From Heliocidaris tuberculata (lineage: Eukaryota; Echinodermata; Echinoidea; Camarodonta; Echinometridae), in the NCBI GenBank assembly GCA_025618425.1, contig CM046846.1:34267538-34331537 (forward strand): 64,000 nt of DNA. The letters run 5' to 3'. This document shows, piece by piece, positions 32,594 to 44,046 of this stretch (positions are counted from its first letter, which is position 1; each line of letters begins with the position of its first letter). Position numbers and translations under genes: made by a program. The notes below the pieces were generated by a model, which made no database searches, was not told where the DNA came from, and worked only from the letters and a program-made list of their open reading frames with translations.

Positions 32594-33592
32594 CCTAGCT
32601 ATACGAGTTCTGTGGCTTATCAATCTGGTACTGGCCACAGAGCTATACAGCCCATGCCTATACTGTGTGTGGAGGAGGATATCAACCAAAAAATCTAGAT
32701 CTAAATATCACCATTTCCCACATACTGTGAGCCATGCAAACCACCCTCGGAGTTTGCTAAAGGGGTTACCTTCCAGGATCAACTAAGATTGTAAAAATTG
32801 AATGAATAAAAAAGAAAAAAAGCCATAAAATTGGCAGGTGTGATCAGGTTTTTTTACCTTGCACTTGTAACTTGTATATATGGGACTACACATGCAAGGT
32901 AAGATTGGTGTAGTCCTATATGGTGGTGTGACCATATTTCGCGCATGTCCTAAGTTCGCGCACAGGGTAATATCTCAAAAACTAGAAAGAATTTCGAAAA
33001 TCTGATAGCACCAATCGATAGAGGAACCTAAAATTACCTAGGGACAAAATTTTCTTTCAAATTGGGTGAGAAGTTTTGAAGATATTGACGAAAAATCGGC
33101 AAAATTTGCTACTTTTTTGCGTCCGTTTCTGAAAATATGAAGTACCGACAAGGGTCTAGAAATCGTCATTTTGAGAGAAGATGTCATCAAACTTGTAAGT
33201 AAAGCATGATACCAAATGATTGTATGATAAAATTGCCTTGCAAATGATGTAAATAGCTTACCTTTGATGGATTGTTATGTTGGATTAAGTAGATGCAAAC
33301 TCGCGTGCGTGAAATAAGGTCTCGCTGTTTTCATGACCCATTTTCAGTTCCATGCGCGTAGCGATCCGACATCGAATTTTGAAATCGGGATATCTCCAAA
33401 ATTCTTAGTCGATCAGCTTCCTTCTTGGACACATTTGCAGACTAATATTTAGCTTTCCTTTTGGTATGAATTGTTTTGAATAAATTACTGTAGAATATGA
33501 GAAATTACAGATGGAATTTCACATTCCTAGAATTTTTTAAAATGTGCGCGAAATATGGTCACCCCATCATATATATATATACAAGTTACACT
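32594..33592 (+). repeat. Palindromic family P, copy 3, broken
   Basis: CTAGCTATACGAGTTCTGTG through the central loop, as in the other copies, is followed after TAGTCCTATAT by insertion 32922-33568. Only ATACAAGTTACA of the right arm remains after it; then a truncated Helentron-like body begins. Confidence 0.65.
32922..33568. mobile_element. Element S with GACCATATTTCGCGCA inverted ends
   Basis: The left has GGTGGTGTGACCATATTTCG and the right the inverse CGAAATATGGTCACCCCATC. Outside, the P-family text resumes, so it is an insertion into ATAT sequence. The 0.65-kb interior has no frame. I do not recognise the family. Confidence 0.7.
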
Positions 33593-34007
33593 GTGTGAAA
33601 AAATGAAAAATGCTCCAAATCATCTCAAATTTATTTTTTACAGGTTTCAGGCCATTTTAAGCATTTCAGAAATTTCTTCGCATATACGCTCGCGCGCGCG
33701 TTTTGCGCGTGTGCAACACATAGATAACGTAGAAACGCCGTTTTTTCGCATGGTTTGGGTTTCTGGCAATATTCTTAGCAATTTCCAACCATTTACAGTC
33801 ATTCTCGACGTTCTATAATGCCACACGCGCGCATCAAACTTTCAAACTTTTTGATCAGATGTCGGGATCATGCCCATTTTTTAACTACAAAATGTGATTT
33901 CAGAATCCCGTATTTCGTTTACGTGTTATCTCTATTGGAAATATTTTGGTCCATTGGTAAAGCACTTGCCTCCCATTCCGGCGACCCCGGTTCGATTCCC
34001 GGTGGGT

Positions 34008-34047
<40 letters not shown>

Positions 34048-34860
34048 CTTTCATTCTACCATCTTCTTAGACTATTATAACATATACCATCACAAACAAT
34101 GTAATAAACTGCCTAATTTTGCGTGTTATGTCTATTGAAAGTAGTGTGCAGTAGTTTGTGTAGAATCTCATTCCCTGTCGTGTATTAAAGCTAAGGGGAT
34201 AATCTCCCACATGTCCTGCAATATCATATCGTCCAGTTCGTTATCACGATTTCTCCAAATCGGCTCAGTCAATTTTCTTCATATTTTCGTCAGTCATCAG
34301 TCCTAATAAGGTCAAGTTCCCACATCTTTTTGAAGGTCATCAGGTTATCGTGACGTCATCCAGGCGCCATTTTGTGAAAATCAAGTTCTGGTCATATCTT
34401 CATAACGAAATGTCATTTCTCTTTCATATTTGGCATGGTTAAGGTCACTGTCATTCCAGTCAAAGTCATTTCGTTAAACGCGCGAGTACGCCTACGTCCG
34501 CGCGTCCGTACGTGCGCAAAATTTAGAAATGATCCAAATCCTCCCAAATTCATTTTGCAGACGTTTCATGCCATTTCAAGCACTTTTCGAAAAATCGCCC
34601 ATAAAGTTGAACCTGAAGGGGCGCTATGCCACTTAGGTTATCGTGGTTATTGTGGTTATTGTCATCATTATTGTCATTATGATCATCATTATCAATATAT
34701 CATTATCGTCATTGTCATCACTTATATGACCATCTTATCATCATTGTCGTCAACATTATGATTATAATCTTGCAGAAATATTATCACACCTGACAAAGCA
34801 ATTTGCCACAGTGACAGACAGACCACCTAATTCGTCTTCAGTGACGAATTAAATTTCTAG
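33593..34860 (+). mobile_element. Helentron-like element, 5'-truncated copy
   Basis: It joins the family text at the AAAATGCTCCAAATCATC part and runs to CAGACCACCTAATTCGTC, the hairpin and CTAG at 34860. A tRNA-like module is at 33937-34010. The missing left part includes the GGTGGTCTGT end. Confidence 0.65.
33937..34010 (+). other. tRNA-like module (CCC anticodon position)
   Basis: TGGTCCATTGGTAAAGC (A box), GCCTCCCATTCC (anticodon region), GGTTCGATTCC (B box), GGTGGGTCCA, then more than 20 T. The acceptor 5' strand again fails to pair. Confidence 0.6.
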
Positions 34861-34896
34861 TTAGGTGGTCTGTCGTAGACATATCACCTCTTAATT

Positions 34897-35964
34897 GTCC
34901 CCGCCGAACGAAGTTCGCGAGGGGACTATGAAACGGGCTCCGTTCGTGTGTGCGTGTGTGTGTGTGTCCGTCCGTCCGTCCGTCCGTCCGTCCGTCCGTC
35001 CGTCCGTCCGTCTGTCCGTGTGTGCTCAAATGTTAGAAAATGCTACTTCTCTGTCATTTCTTGGCTGATTTTGATTCTGATTGTTTTATCTGATAGGGCT
35101 TGGTGAGGGCTTCCAAACTTCTACACAGAATTTTGAAATTCATTAATTATGCAAATTTATGCAAATTTATTCAAAAGTGACGAAAAATGCTACTTCTCTA
35201 TTTCACATCGGATTTTGATTCCGATTGTTTTATCTGATAGGGCTGGGTGGGGGCTTCCAAACTTCTACACAGAATTTTGAAATTCATTAATTATGCAAAT
35301 TTATGCAAATTTATTCAAAATTGACGAAAAATGCTACTTCTCCTCTATTTCACATCGGATTTTGATTCCGATTGTTTTATCTGATAGGGCTGGGTGGGGG
35401 CTTCCAAACTTCTACACAGAATTTTGAAATTCATTAATTATGCAAATTTATGCAAATTTATTCAAAATTGACGAAAAATGCTACTTCTCTATTTCACATC
35501 GGATTTTGATTCCGATTGTTTTATCTGATAGGGCTGGGTGGGGGCTTCCAAACTTCTACACAGAATTTTGAAATTCATTAATTATGCAAATTTATGCAAA
35601 TTTATTCAAAATTGACGAAAAATGCTACTTCTCTATTTCACATCGGATTTTGATTCCGATTGTTTTATCTGATAGGGCTGGGTGGGGGCTTCCAAACTTC
35701 TACACAGAATTTTGAAATTCATTATTCATGCAAATTTATGCAAATTTATTCAAAATGGCTGAAGGTTCATAATGTTTTCATGTTTTATATTTCAGTTGTA
35801 TACATGCATTGTTGGTATTCTCTTCTTTTGCATGCAGTAACATTATTATTTTATTCACTAAAGTTTTTCACTGAAGTTTTAAGGTTCAGGCTAGTTAATT
35901 TCCACAGATCTGCACTTCCGGCGAGGACATTTATTACGCATTGCGTAATTTACTCATTCACTTG
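34897..35964 (+). mobile_element. Element U (GTCCCC start), copy 1, with minisatellite
   Basis: It begins GTCCCCGCCGAACGAAGTTC, a strong hairpin with CGAGGGGAC, then GTGTGT and GTCC microsatellites, five units of about 145 bp, and a unique tail ending TACTCATTCACTTG. The family sequence CTTAATTTCGTC at 41648 is the empty site: here it is split between T residues. A hairpin start, T-T insertion and no inverted ends suggest another Helitron/Helentron-like unit; the class is uncertain. Confidence 0.7.
35040..35757 (+). repeat. Minisatellite, five units of 144-147 bp
   Basis: Units start TGCTACTTCTC and contain GATTCCGATTGTTTTATC, GGGCTTCCAAACTTC and ATGCAAATTTATGCAAAT. Start points are about 35040, 35188, 35332, 35479 and 35623. 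Open frames through it come from the repeat. Confidence 0.88.
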
Positions 35965-37349
35965 TTTCGTCAGAATTTTCTTCTTTATTTATTATTTATT
36001 TATTTTTATCCTAAATTTTTGTGCGCATGATATCTTAAAATTGACAAGATCAATTTCCGTGATTTTCATACCAGTTATAAAGCCCATAACGAAGATGGCA
36101 CACGAAACTTTTCAAGGTCATCAGGTCATTGTGACGTCATCCAGGCGCCATTTTGTAAAATTACATGATTCATCATATCATTGCAACGCATCATGAAAAA
36201 TCAACCATATTTACAACACATTAACTTCAGGGCAAGGGTCAACAGGTCATGTCATCAACGGTCATGAAAAGGTCATAACGTGCGCGTACGCGCGCGTCAA
36301 ATTTTAAAATTGCTCAAAATCACCCAGGGACCAAACCAGAGTACGTTTCAGGTCATTTTAAGCTTTTCAAAAATTTGCACGTGCGTTTTTGTGCGTTACG
36401 CCAGTACGCAACGTAGAATTGCCGTTTTTTTCGCATGGTTTGTCTTCTTGACACCATTCTTGACCATTTTCAACTATTTACACTAATTCTCGACCTTTCA
36501 TAATGCCATAAGGGCGCAACGAACTTTAAAATTCGTGCGTGCGTCAATAGGCAAAATAATGTAAAAAGTGGTAGAAACATGCTTATCTTGAATACGCCAT
36601 AGCTCGTTAGAAAGCCTGGAGACCCCCATTTTTTGTACATTTTCTGAAAGCCTGTAAGTTGTAAATCAGAATTCATGAATAAAATTCTCCACATGTATGT
36701 TGTGACATCATCATATTTGCATATAAACTCAAAAATTCGATTTTGAAAAAATGAAGTCATAAATTTTGTATTCATTCGACAATATTTCACTCATACTTGG
36801 TCAATTTTCTTCCAAATTTCGATATGTTGTAGGGGAGACAATTCTCTACAAGATCAGTATTCACCATTTTTCATTTTGACAAAGGCATCATGGTGTATTT
36901 TTGGTATGAAAGGAGGCATGTCAATTTTTCACATTTTGCGTGTATTCTCTATGGGAGATGACTTTTCTCAAATCATGATTCTGCATGCCAGTCTTTTTTG
37001 AGCCGAATCTCCGTCATTTTTGCTCTATTTTCCCCAAAATTTCAGTATGTGATAGCTGAGTCTGTGTACTACATACATACACACACACACCTACACACAC
37101 GCACACCTACACACACGCACATATATGCATAAAGCATGTCATGATTATGCACTGACATTCTACAAGGGTAAATTTGAAAGTAACGATGGCCATAAAATGG
37201 CAGTGTGGTGGTTTAAACATGTGAAATCTGACGAAATGTGCTTACCCCATTCAGATACATCAATATCAACATGGGAAAGGGTCATTCACCGTTATCAAAA
37301 TTACCGACAGACCACCTAATTCGTCTTCAGTGACGAATTAAATTTCTAG

Positions 37350-37928
37350 TAGATTAATTTTAGTTTTGTCAAAACGAGCTTTCCTTTTTCCGCCCACTTT
37401 TTGTGTAGAGGATATCTCAAAATCGGCCAAGTCCAATTTCTTCAAGGTTTCGTCAGTCATCAGCCCCTACGAGATCAAGTTCCCGTAACTTTTTCAAGGT
37501 CCCCGGGTCATCATGACGTCATCCAGGCGCCATTTTGTGAAAATCAACTTATGGTCATATCTTCATCAGGGAAAGTCATTTCTCATTCATATTTGGCATG
37601 ATTTAAGCTGATATCAATCCGGTCAATCCCAGAGATTTAGACGCGCGCGTGCGCTAACGTTCGCTCGTCAGTGCCCCCGCAAATATGAAAAATGACACCC
37701 CCAATAACTCCCAAAAGAGGAGGTCAATCTTTCTCAATTTTGCCTCGTCCATCACATTTCGACCAAATATCATGCACACCAAAAATCAGATTCATAGCTC
37801 AATTCGTTTTTTTTTATTATTCATTTTTTCCTTTTTTGACCCCCCCCCTCTTTTTACGGGGGCAATAACTCAAAAGCAAAACCATGAATCTTTTTCAAAT
37901 TCGACACAGTAATGAGTACTCATGAGAA
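37350..37928 (+). repeat. Helentron-like body fragment left of the LINE
   Basis: TGACGTCATCCAGGCGCCAT and GACGCGCGCGTGCGC blocks of the family occur without ends. With 41337-41617 it may be one copy cut by the LINE. Confidence 0.5.
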
Positions 37929-40900
37929 GTGTTGACGGTAAAAGAACAATCACAAAATTATGAATCACTTTTTATTGAAATAATGCTATCAGAAAGAAAG
38001 AATATTATTGTAGGTATTGTTTACAGAAAACCCTCATCAGATATTCTTGAGTTTAATTGTGACTTTGAAGATTGTTTGAAAAAAATCGACTTTGAATGTA
38101 AGCATGCATATATAATGGGTGACTTCAATATTGATTTGATGAAGTATTCTAATTTGATTCTGTAAATCAATTTCTTAGTATAATCTATGCCTATAGTTTT
38201 CTTGCCTCTAATAGATAAACCGTCTAGGATTACTCAGTCATCGTTTTCTTTAATTGACAATATTATCACAAACAATTTCAATTCTGACATTTCATCTGGT
38301 CTATTTGTGAATGACATCTCCGATCATTTCCCTGTATTCCAAGTTTCTAAGAAATACAATTTATCCAAAAATGCTTTGATATATGAACGTCGTAATATCA
38401 ATGAAAATGCTATTGCTACTTTCAAAGAAAAACTTGCTGTTATTGACTGGAATCATATATTATTTTGTGAAAATGCTGAAATTGCTTACAACAGATTTTT
38501 AATGAAATTCAGTAATTTATATGATAATGTATTTCAAAAGGTTTCCAGAATCAAAGGGAATAAGAAAAAGAAGAAACCTTGGATCGATTCAACGTTATTA
38601 CAAAAGATACGGAAGAAAAATAAATTATTTAAGAAATATCGTGAAAATCCAAACTATAATACTAAGAAAAAATATGCAAAAATAAGAAATTTTGTTAACA
38701 AATCATTAAAGAACGCTCGGAAAAGGTTTTATGAACATAAGTTTCAGGAGTCTAGTGGTAATCTAAAAAAGACATGGAACATTATTAACCCTTTCAGGAC
38801 AGGAATTATTTAAGGGCTAAATTGATCACATTTCATTCTTCAAATTGGCAACAATAATATTTTTCTTTTAGTGCTACATGGTTCTAATAAGGTGTAATGT
38901 CTATGAAAATAATACACATGGTTAGGAATTTTGTCGAAAAGTTGAAAAAATTGCCAATTTTGATAAAAAAATAAGGATTTTTCAATCTCTCAATGTGTTG
39001 CCAATTTAAGGATTTTAAAACTTGATCTCCTATTCAAAATTCCTGGCATCAAACGCAATATGGTAATGCAACAAAAATGGACATAGTGTGTGCAGAAATT
39101 TTTGCTCTTTCTACTCATGTATCTGGTATATTTTTTAAAGCTCTGAATAAAAAGTTATTGAGCCAAACCACAAAATGTGGTCAATTGTCTCGAATGGGTT
39201 AAAGAGGTACTTGGTAGTAAAAAGAATAATTTGCCTAACTTTGTATATGATAATGGGAACACTGTATGCGGGGATAAGAATATAGGAAATAGTTTTAACC
39301 AGTTCTTTATAAAAATTGAATTATTAATAAATGATTCCGGCAATCACCTAAATAACAATGATTATGCCAAATTCTTGCCACAGAAATATCCCAAATCATT
39401 ATTTTTTAAACCTGTAACTGAAAATGAAATAATTGAAGTTACTAAAAAAATTAAATGTATTAGTAGTTGTGGTATTGACAATTTGAATCCTGTAGTTATG
39501 AAGAAAGTAATAATACTTATCATGCAACCATTATGCCATATTTTAAACTTATCCTTGTCTTCTGGTATTCCTTCTAAACTAAAAATTTCTAAAGTAATCC
39601 CTATATATAAAAAAAATAACCTACATGATGTTTCTAATTATCGCCCTATTTCATTACTTCCATACTTTTCAAAGATCTTAGAAAGAATTGTATATAATCG
39701 ATTATACGATTTCCTTTTAAGTAATTTTCTTTTGAATGATTATCAGTTTGGTTTTTAAAAAAACATATCTACCGAAATGGCTTTGATTAACCTACATGAT
39801 TATATAATTAATGCTTTGAATAAGAAACTTCATACTGTTGGAATATTTTTAGACTTAAGTAAGGCATTTGATTGCATCGACTATACTATACTATTACATA
39901 AACTGCAATTTTATGGAATAAGGGGTCTTCCTCTACTCTGGTTTCAAAACTACTTATCTAAATCGTGTGCAATACGTTTCTTACAATAATGTTTTATCTG
40001 AGCCTTTAAATGTTTTATGCGGTGTGCCCCAAGGATCTATCCTGGGGCCACTTTTATTTTTGATATTTATTAATGATCTTCCAAACTGCTCAAATAAGTT
40101 GAGATTTTTACTCTTTGCAGATGATACCAACATTTTAGTTTCTCATGATTCTTTACAATCTTTGAATAATATTCTCAAATTTGAATTGCAGAAAGTATCT
40201 GAATGGTTTTACTTTAACAAATTATCTTTAAATATGGAAAAATCAAATTATATATATTTTTATGTTAATAATTATACTAAAAATAATAACACAGAATTAT
40301 TAGATATAAAAATGAATAATAAAGTTATAAAACGTGTAAGTCACACAAAATTTTTAGGTGTTTTAATTGATGAAAAACTTACATGGAATAACCACATAAT
40401 AGATGTTACAAACAAAATATCCAAAAATATTGGTGTCATCTGCAAACTTAGCAATTTCTTGCCCCAACGTATTCTTATTACTTTGTATAACACCTTAATC
40501 TTGCCTTATCTTACTGTAATGTAGTGTGGGCAAACACATATCCGACGAAACTACAACCATTGTATATACTACAGAAAAGAGTTATTCGTATCTGTTCATT
40601 TTCTTGGAGACAAGCCCATACTAAAGAATTATTTGTTAAATTTAATGTTCTTACTGTCTTTCAACTCAACTCTTACTACTGTGCAATATTACTCTTTAAA
40701 CATAAGCAGAATATGCTCCATAAATCATCGTCATCAATGCTCACTTTGAATTCATCTGTTCATGACCATAATACAAGAAGCAGAAATAAATATCATCTAT
40801 GGACTGTTAATAAAACTTACGCACTATTCTCTTTTAAACATCATGCTCCTGTTATCTGGAATAATCTCCCACTAGAAATAAAATCACTTAACTCAATGAA

Positions 40901-40946
40901 TACATTTAAAAGAAAACTCAAAACCTACTTAATCACAAGTGTTTGA
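37929..40946 (+). pseudogene. LINE endonuclease/reverse transcriptase pseudogene
   Basis: Visible motifs in order: GIVYRKPSS and MGDFNIDLMKY of the APE-type endonuclease (about 38008-38145), SDHFPVF (about 38320), then the RT fingers YRPISLLPYFSKILERI (about 39640), FLDLSKAFDCID (about 39850), GVPQGSILGPLLFL (about 40022) and the catalytic FADDTN (about 40117). The C-terminal FKRKLKTYL lies near 40908. Stops or frame changes occur at about 38163, 39756, 39967-39989 and 40522, in addition to the MITE. It encoded the polymerase for target-primed reverse transcription but is now inactive. Confidence 0.85.
38789..39198 (+). mobile_element. 410-bp TTAA MITE, piggyBac-like, copy 3, inside the LINE
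   Basis: Begins CCCTTTCAGGACAGG and ends TCTCGAATGGG; TTAA at 38785-38788 and 39199-39202. Taking it and one TTAA away gives an uninterrupted LINE reading frame across the junction (TWNII into a KEVLGSK stretch), so the edges are certain and the insertion postdates the LINE. Confidence 0.92.
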
Positions 40947-41336
40947 AATTTTAAATTCTTGATTTTACTGCCTTGTATTGTCCTGTGTTGGGTTTGTGCG
41001 GTAATATGTATTTTTGAATAAAAGGTGTCATATATTCTTAATTACTTATTCCATTATAGTAAGCTACTATCTTTTAAATTTTCCATATTATATTGAATGT
41101 TCAGTGCAACTTATTTTACCTTTATTAAGGGTGGTCGTCTCGACAAATCTTCATGGTTTTTTATGGCCACCCAATTCCAATAATATTCTATCTTGTATTG
41201 TTATCTGTTGTATTGTTTTATTGTTTTATTATTCTACCTTATTCTGTACTCTTGATGGATTTATATTGTTATTCTGTCATGATTGTATTTTGTATTTTGT
41301 ATTTTATTGGAATTGAATAAAACTGAATTGAATTGA

Positions 41337-41617
41337 ATTGAATTAAAAATTTGAGGTTCATGACGTCATTATGACGTCATCCAGGCTTCATTTAGTGATT
41401 TTGGGCTGAAAAATGCCCTTTTCGGACGCTGAAAATGAGCCCTAACTTCAGTTTACGGGGTGCTAGAGACTTGGGACTTGATTCAGATGAAAGAGCAGAA
41501 AATTCTACACGAAAAAGGTTCGTGTAGCTCAAACGTTTTAACGGTCGTTTTCAGGGTGAAAATGGCTTTCAAAGTTCAAATTACCCATTTTGCCATAGAC
41601 ACACACGTTATAGGTAT
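41337..41617 (+). repeat. Helentron-like body fragment right of the LINE
   Basis: Contains ATGACGTCATTATGACGTCA, a CCAGG block and GTGAAAATGGCTTTCAAAG, in a variant form. No ends of its own; next comes a full left end at 41618. Confidence 0.4.
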
Positions 41618-42603
41618 TATTAGGTGGTCTGTCGTAGACAGATCACCTCTTAATTTCGTCAGAATTTTCTTCTTTATTTATTAGGTGGTCTGTCGTAGAC
41701 AGATCACCTCTTAATTTCGTCAGAATTTTCTTTATTCTTTATTTATGCCACTTTTTTGTGAGCGTGATTTCTCAAATTCGGCTCACTCACTTTTCATCAA
41801 ATTTCAGTGAGTCATCAGGCCTATCAAGGTCAAGTGCCAGAAATTTTTTCAAGGTCATCAGGTCATCGTGACGTCATCCAGGCGCCATTTTGTGAAATCA
41901 CATTATCGATCATATCTTCATAACGAGTCATCAAAAATAAATCATATTTAACACACATAAACTTCAGGTCAAGGGTCAATGTAACATGTCATCAAAATCC
42001 GCGCGGGCATTTAGACGTGCACGTACGCGCGCGTCAAAATTTAAAAATGCTCAAAATCATCTCAAATTCATTTTCCACACGTTTCAGGCCATTTTAAGCA
42101 TTTCAAAATTTTCCGTCCGTGCGCGTCCGCGCGCGCGTTATGTGCGCGCGCAGCTCGTACAGAACGTAAAAACGCCGTTTTTTCGCATGGTTTGTATTCC
42201 TGACACTATTCTTGACAATTTCCAACTATTTACAGTCATTCTCGACATTCCATAATGGCACACGCGCGCGTCAAACTTTCAAATTCGTGCGCGCGTCAAT
42301 GGGCAATATAATGTATAATGAATCCGCCATAGCTCGTCAGAATGTGTGGCTACCCCCCATTTTTTTTACATTTTCTGAAAGCCTATGAGTTGTAGATTGT
42401 AATTCATGAAAAAAATTTGGGGGTCAATCGATCGGAACGTCGTCACATTTGCATATGAACTCAAAACTTCGATTTTGAAAAAATGACGTCATAAATTTTG
42501 TATTCATTTGACAATATTTCACTCATAGTTGGTCAATTTTCATCCAATTTTTGATATGTTGTAGCTGAGACAATTCCCTACAAGATCATTTAACACGATT
42601 TTT

Positions 42604-42653
42604 GTCCCCGCCGAACGAAGTTCGCGAGGGGACTATGAAACGGGCTCCGTACG

Positions 42654-42692
<39 letters not shown>

Positions 42693-43661
42693 GTCCGTCC
42701 GTCTGTCCGTGTGTGCTCAAATGTTAGAAAATGCTACTTCTCCGTCATTTCTTGGCCGATTTTGATTCCGATTGTTTTATCTGATAGGGCTGGGTGGGGG
42801 CTTCCAAACTTCTACACAGAATTTTGAAATTCATTAATTATGCAAATTTATGCAAGTTTATTCAAAATCGACGAAAAATGCTACTTCTCCTCTATTTCAC
42901 ATCGGATTTTGATTCCGATTGTTTTATCTGATAGGGCTGGGTGGGGGCTTCCAAACTTCTACACAGAATTTTGAAATTCAATAATTATGCAAATTTATGC
43001 AAATTTATTCAAAATTGACGAAAAATGCTACTTCTCCTCTATTTCACATCGGATTTTTATTCCGATTGTTTTATCTGATAGGGCTGGGTGGGGGCTTCCA
43101 AACTTCTACACAGAATTTTGAAATTCATTAATTATGCAAATTTATGCTTTATTATTAAAAATTGACGAAAAATGCTACTTCTCCTCTATTTCACATCGGA
43201 TTTTTATTCCGATTGTTTTATCTGATAGGGCTGGGTGGGGGCTTCCAAACTTCTACACAGAATTTTGAAATTCTTTAATTATGCAAATTTATGCAAATTT
43301 ATTCAAAATTGACGAAAAATGCTACTTCTCTATTTCACATTGGATTTTTATTCCGATTGTTTTATCTGATAGGGCTGGGTGGGGGCTTCCAAACTTCTAC
43401 ACAGAATTTTGAAATTCATTATTCATGCAAATTTATGCAAATTTATTCAAAATGGCTGAAGGTTCATAATGTTTTCATGTTTTATATTTCAGTTGTATAC
43501 ATGCATTGTTGGTATTCTCTTCTTTTGCATGCAGTAACATTATTATTTTATTCACTAAAGTTTTTCACTGAAGTTTTAAGGTTCAGGCTAGTTAATTTCC
43601 ACAGATCTGCACTTCCGGCGGGGACATTTATTACGCATTGCGTAATTTACTCATTCACTTG
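42604..43661 (+). mobile_element. Element U, copy 2
   Basis: GTCCCCGCCGAACGAAGTTC to TACTCATTCACTTG, as in 34897-35964, with a longer GT run (about 42655-42690) and shorter GTCC run. The sequence CACGATTTTTCATTTTG at other copies is the empty site, split here between T residues. Tail sequences of the two copies are almost identical. Confidence 0.72.
42729..43448 (+). repeat. Minisatellite of element U, five units
   Basis: Same 144-150-bp unit as at 35040. The unit number is the same in both copies, though individual units carry different indels (one has TATGCTTTATTATT), so the array was copied as a whole and later diverged. Confidence 0.85.
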
Positions 43662-43970
43662 TTCATTTTGACAAAGGGATGATGGTGTATTTTTGCGATT
43701 AAAGAAGGCATGTCAATTTTTCACATTTTGCGTATATTCTCTATGGGACATGACTTTTTCTCAAATCTTGATTCTACATTCCCGTCTTCTTTGAGCAGTA
43801 TCTCTGATGTTTCTGCTCGATTTTCTTCCAAATTTTGGTATGTTATAGCTGAGACTATAAGCTTTCACAAGTGTGCCCTCCAATTTTTGATCAGATGTCG
43901 GGATCATGCCCTTTTTTTAACTACAAAATGTCATTTGAGAATCCCGTTTTTCGTCTACGTTTTATCTCTA

Positions 43971-44046
43971 TTGGAAAACTTTTGGTCCATTGGTAAAGCA
44001 CTTGCCTCCCATCCCGCCGACCCAGGTTCGAATCCCGGTGGGTCCA
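43971..44046 (+). other. tRNA-like module (CCC anticodon position)
   Basis: TGGTCCATTGGTAAAGC, GCCTCCCATCCC, GGTTCGAATCCC, GGTGGGTCCA, then T8. Anticodon-arm bases (CATCCCGCCGACC) differ from the 16142 module in a way that changes both sides. Confidence 0.58.

Larger units (their letters stand above)
34861..37349 (+). mobile_element. Helentron-like element with nested GTCCCC element
   Basis: TTAGGTGGTCTGTCGTAGAC follows directly on the CTAG of the preceding copy, as expected for insertion between T residues. The body resumes after the nested element (34897-35964) and ends with the GACGAATT hairpin and CTAG at 37349. Without the nested element it is about 1.42 kb, shorter than the 2.18-kb form, and it lacks the tRNA-like module; CA-rich microsatellite (about 37070-37122) stands there instead. 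Confidence 0.65.
37929..41336 (+). mobile_element. 5'-truncated CR1/L2-type LINE, dead, split by a TTAA MITE
   Basis: It spans the endonuclease end, the reverse transcriptase and a 3' UTR finishing in GAATTGAATTGAATTGAA after TTTTATTGGAATTGAAT. Short tandem 3' repeats and absence of a clear target duplication fit CR1/L2/jockey-like LINEs. Position 38789-39198 is a foreign MITE. Confidence 0.82.

Noticed and set aside
33818..34138. A protein-like frame repeated in several places (FLTTKCxxRIPxFVYVLxLLEIFWSIGKALASHSGDPGSIPGG)
   Set aside because: The frame runs through the tRNA-like module and its poly-T and recurs only because the Helentron-like element is repeated. Frame edges differ between copies, so it is not a gene.
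35040..35757. CRISPR-like direct repeats
   Set aside because: Units are about 145 bp and contiguous, with no short repeat plus unique spacer pattern, in a eukaryotic genome; a minisatellite.
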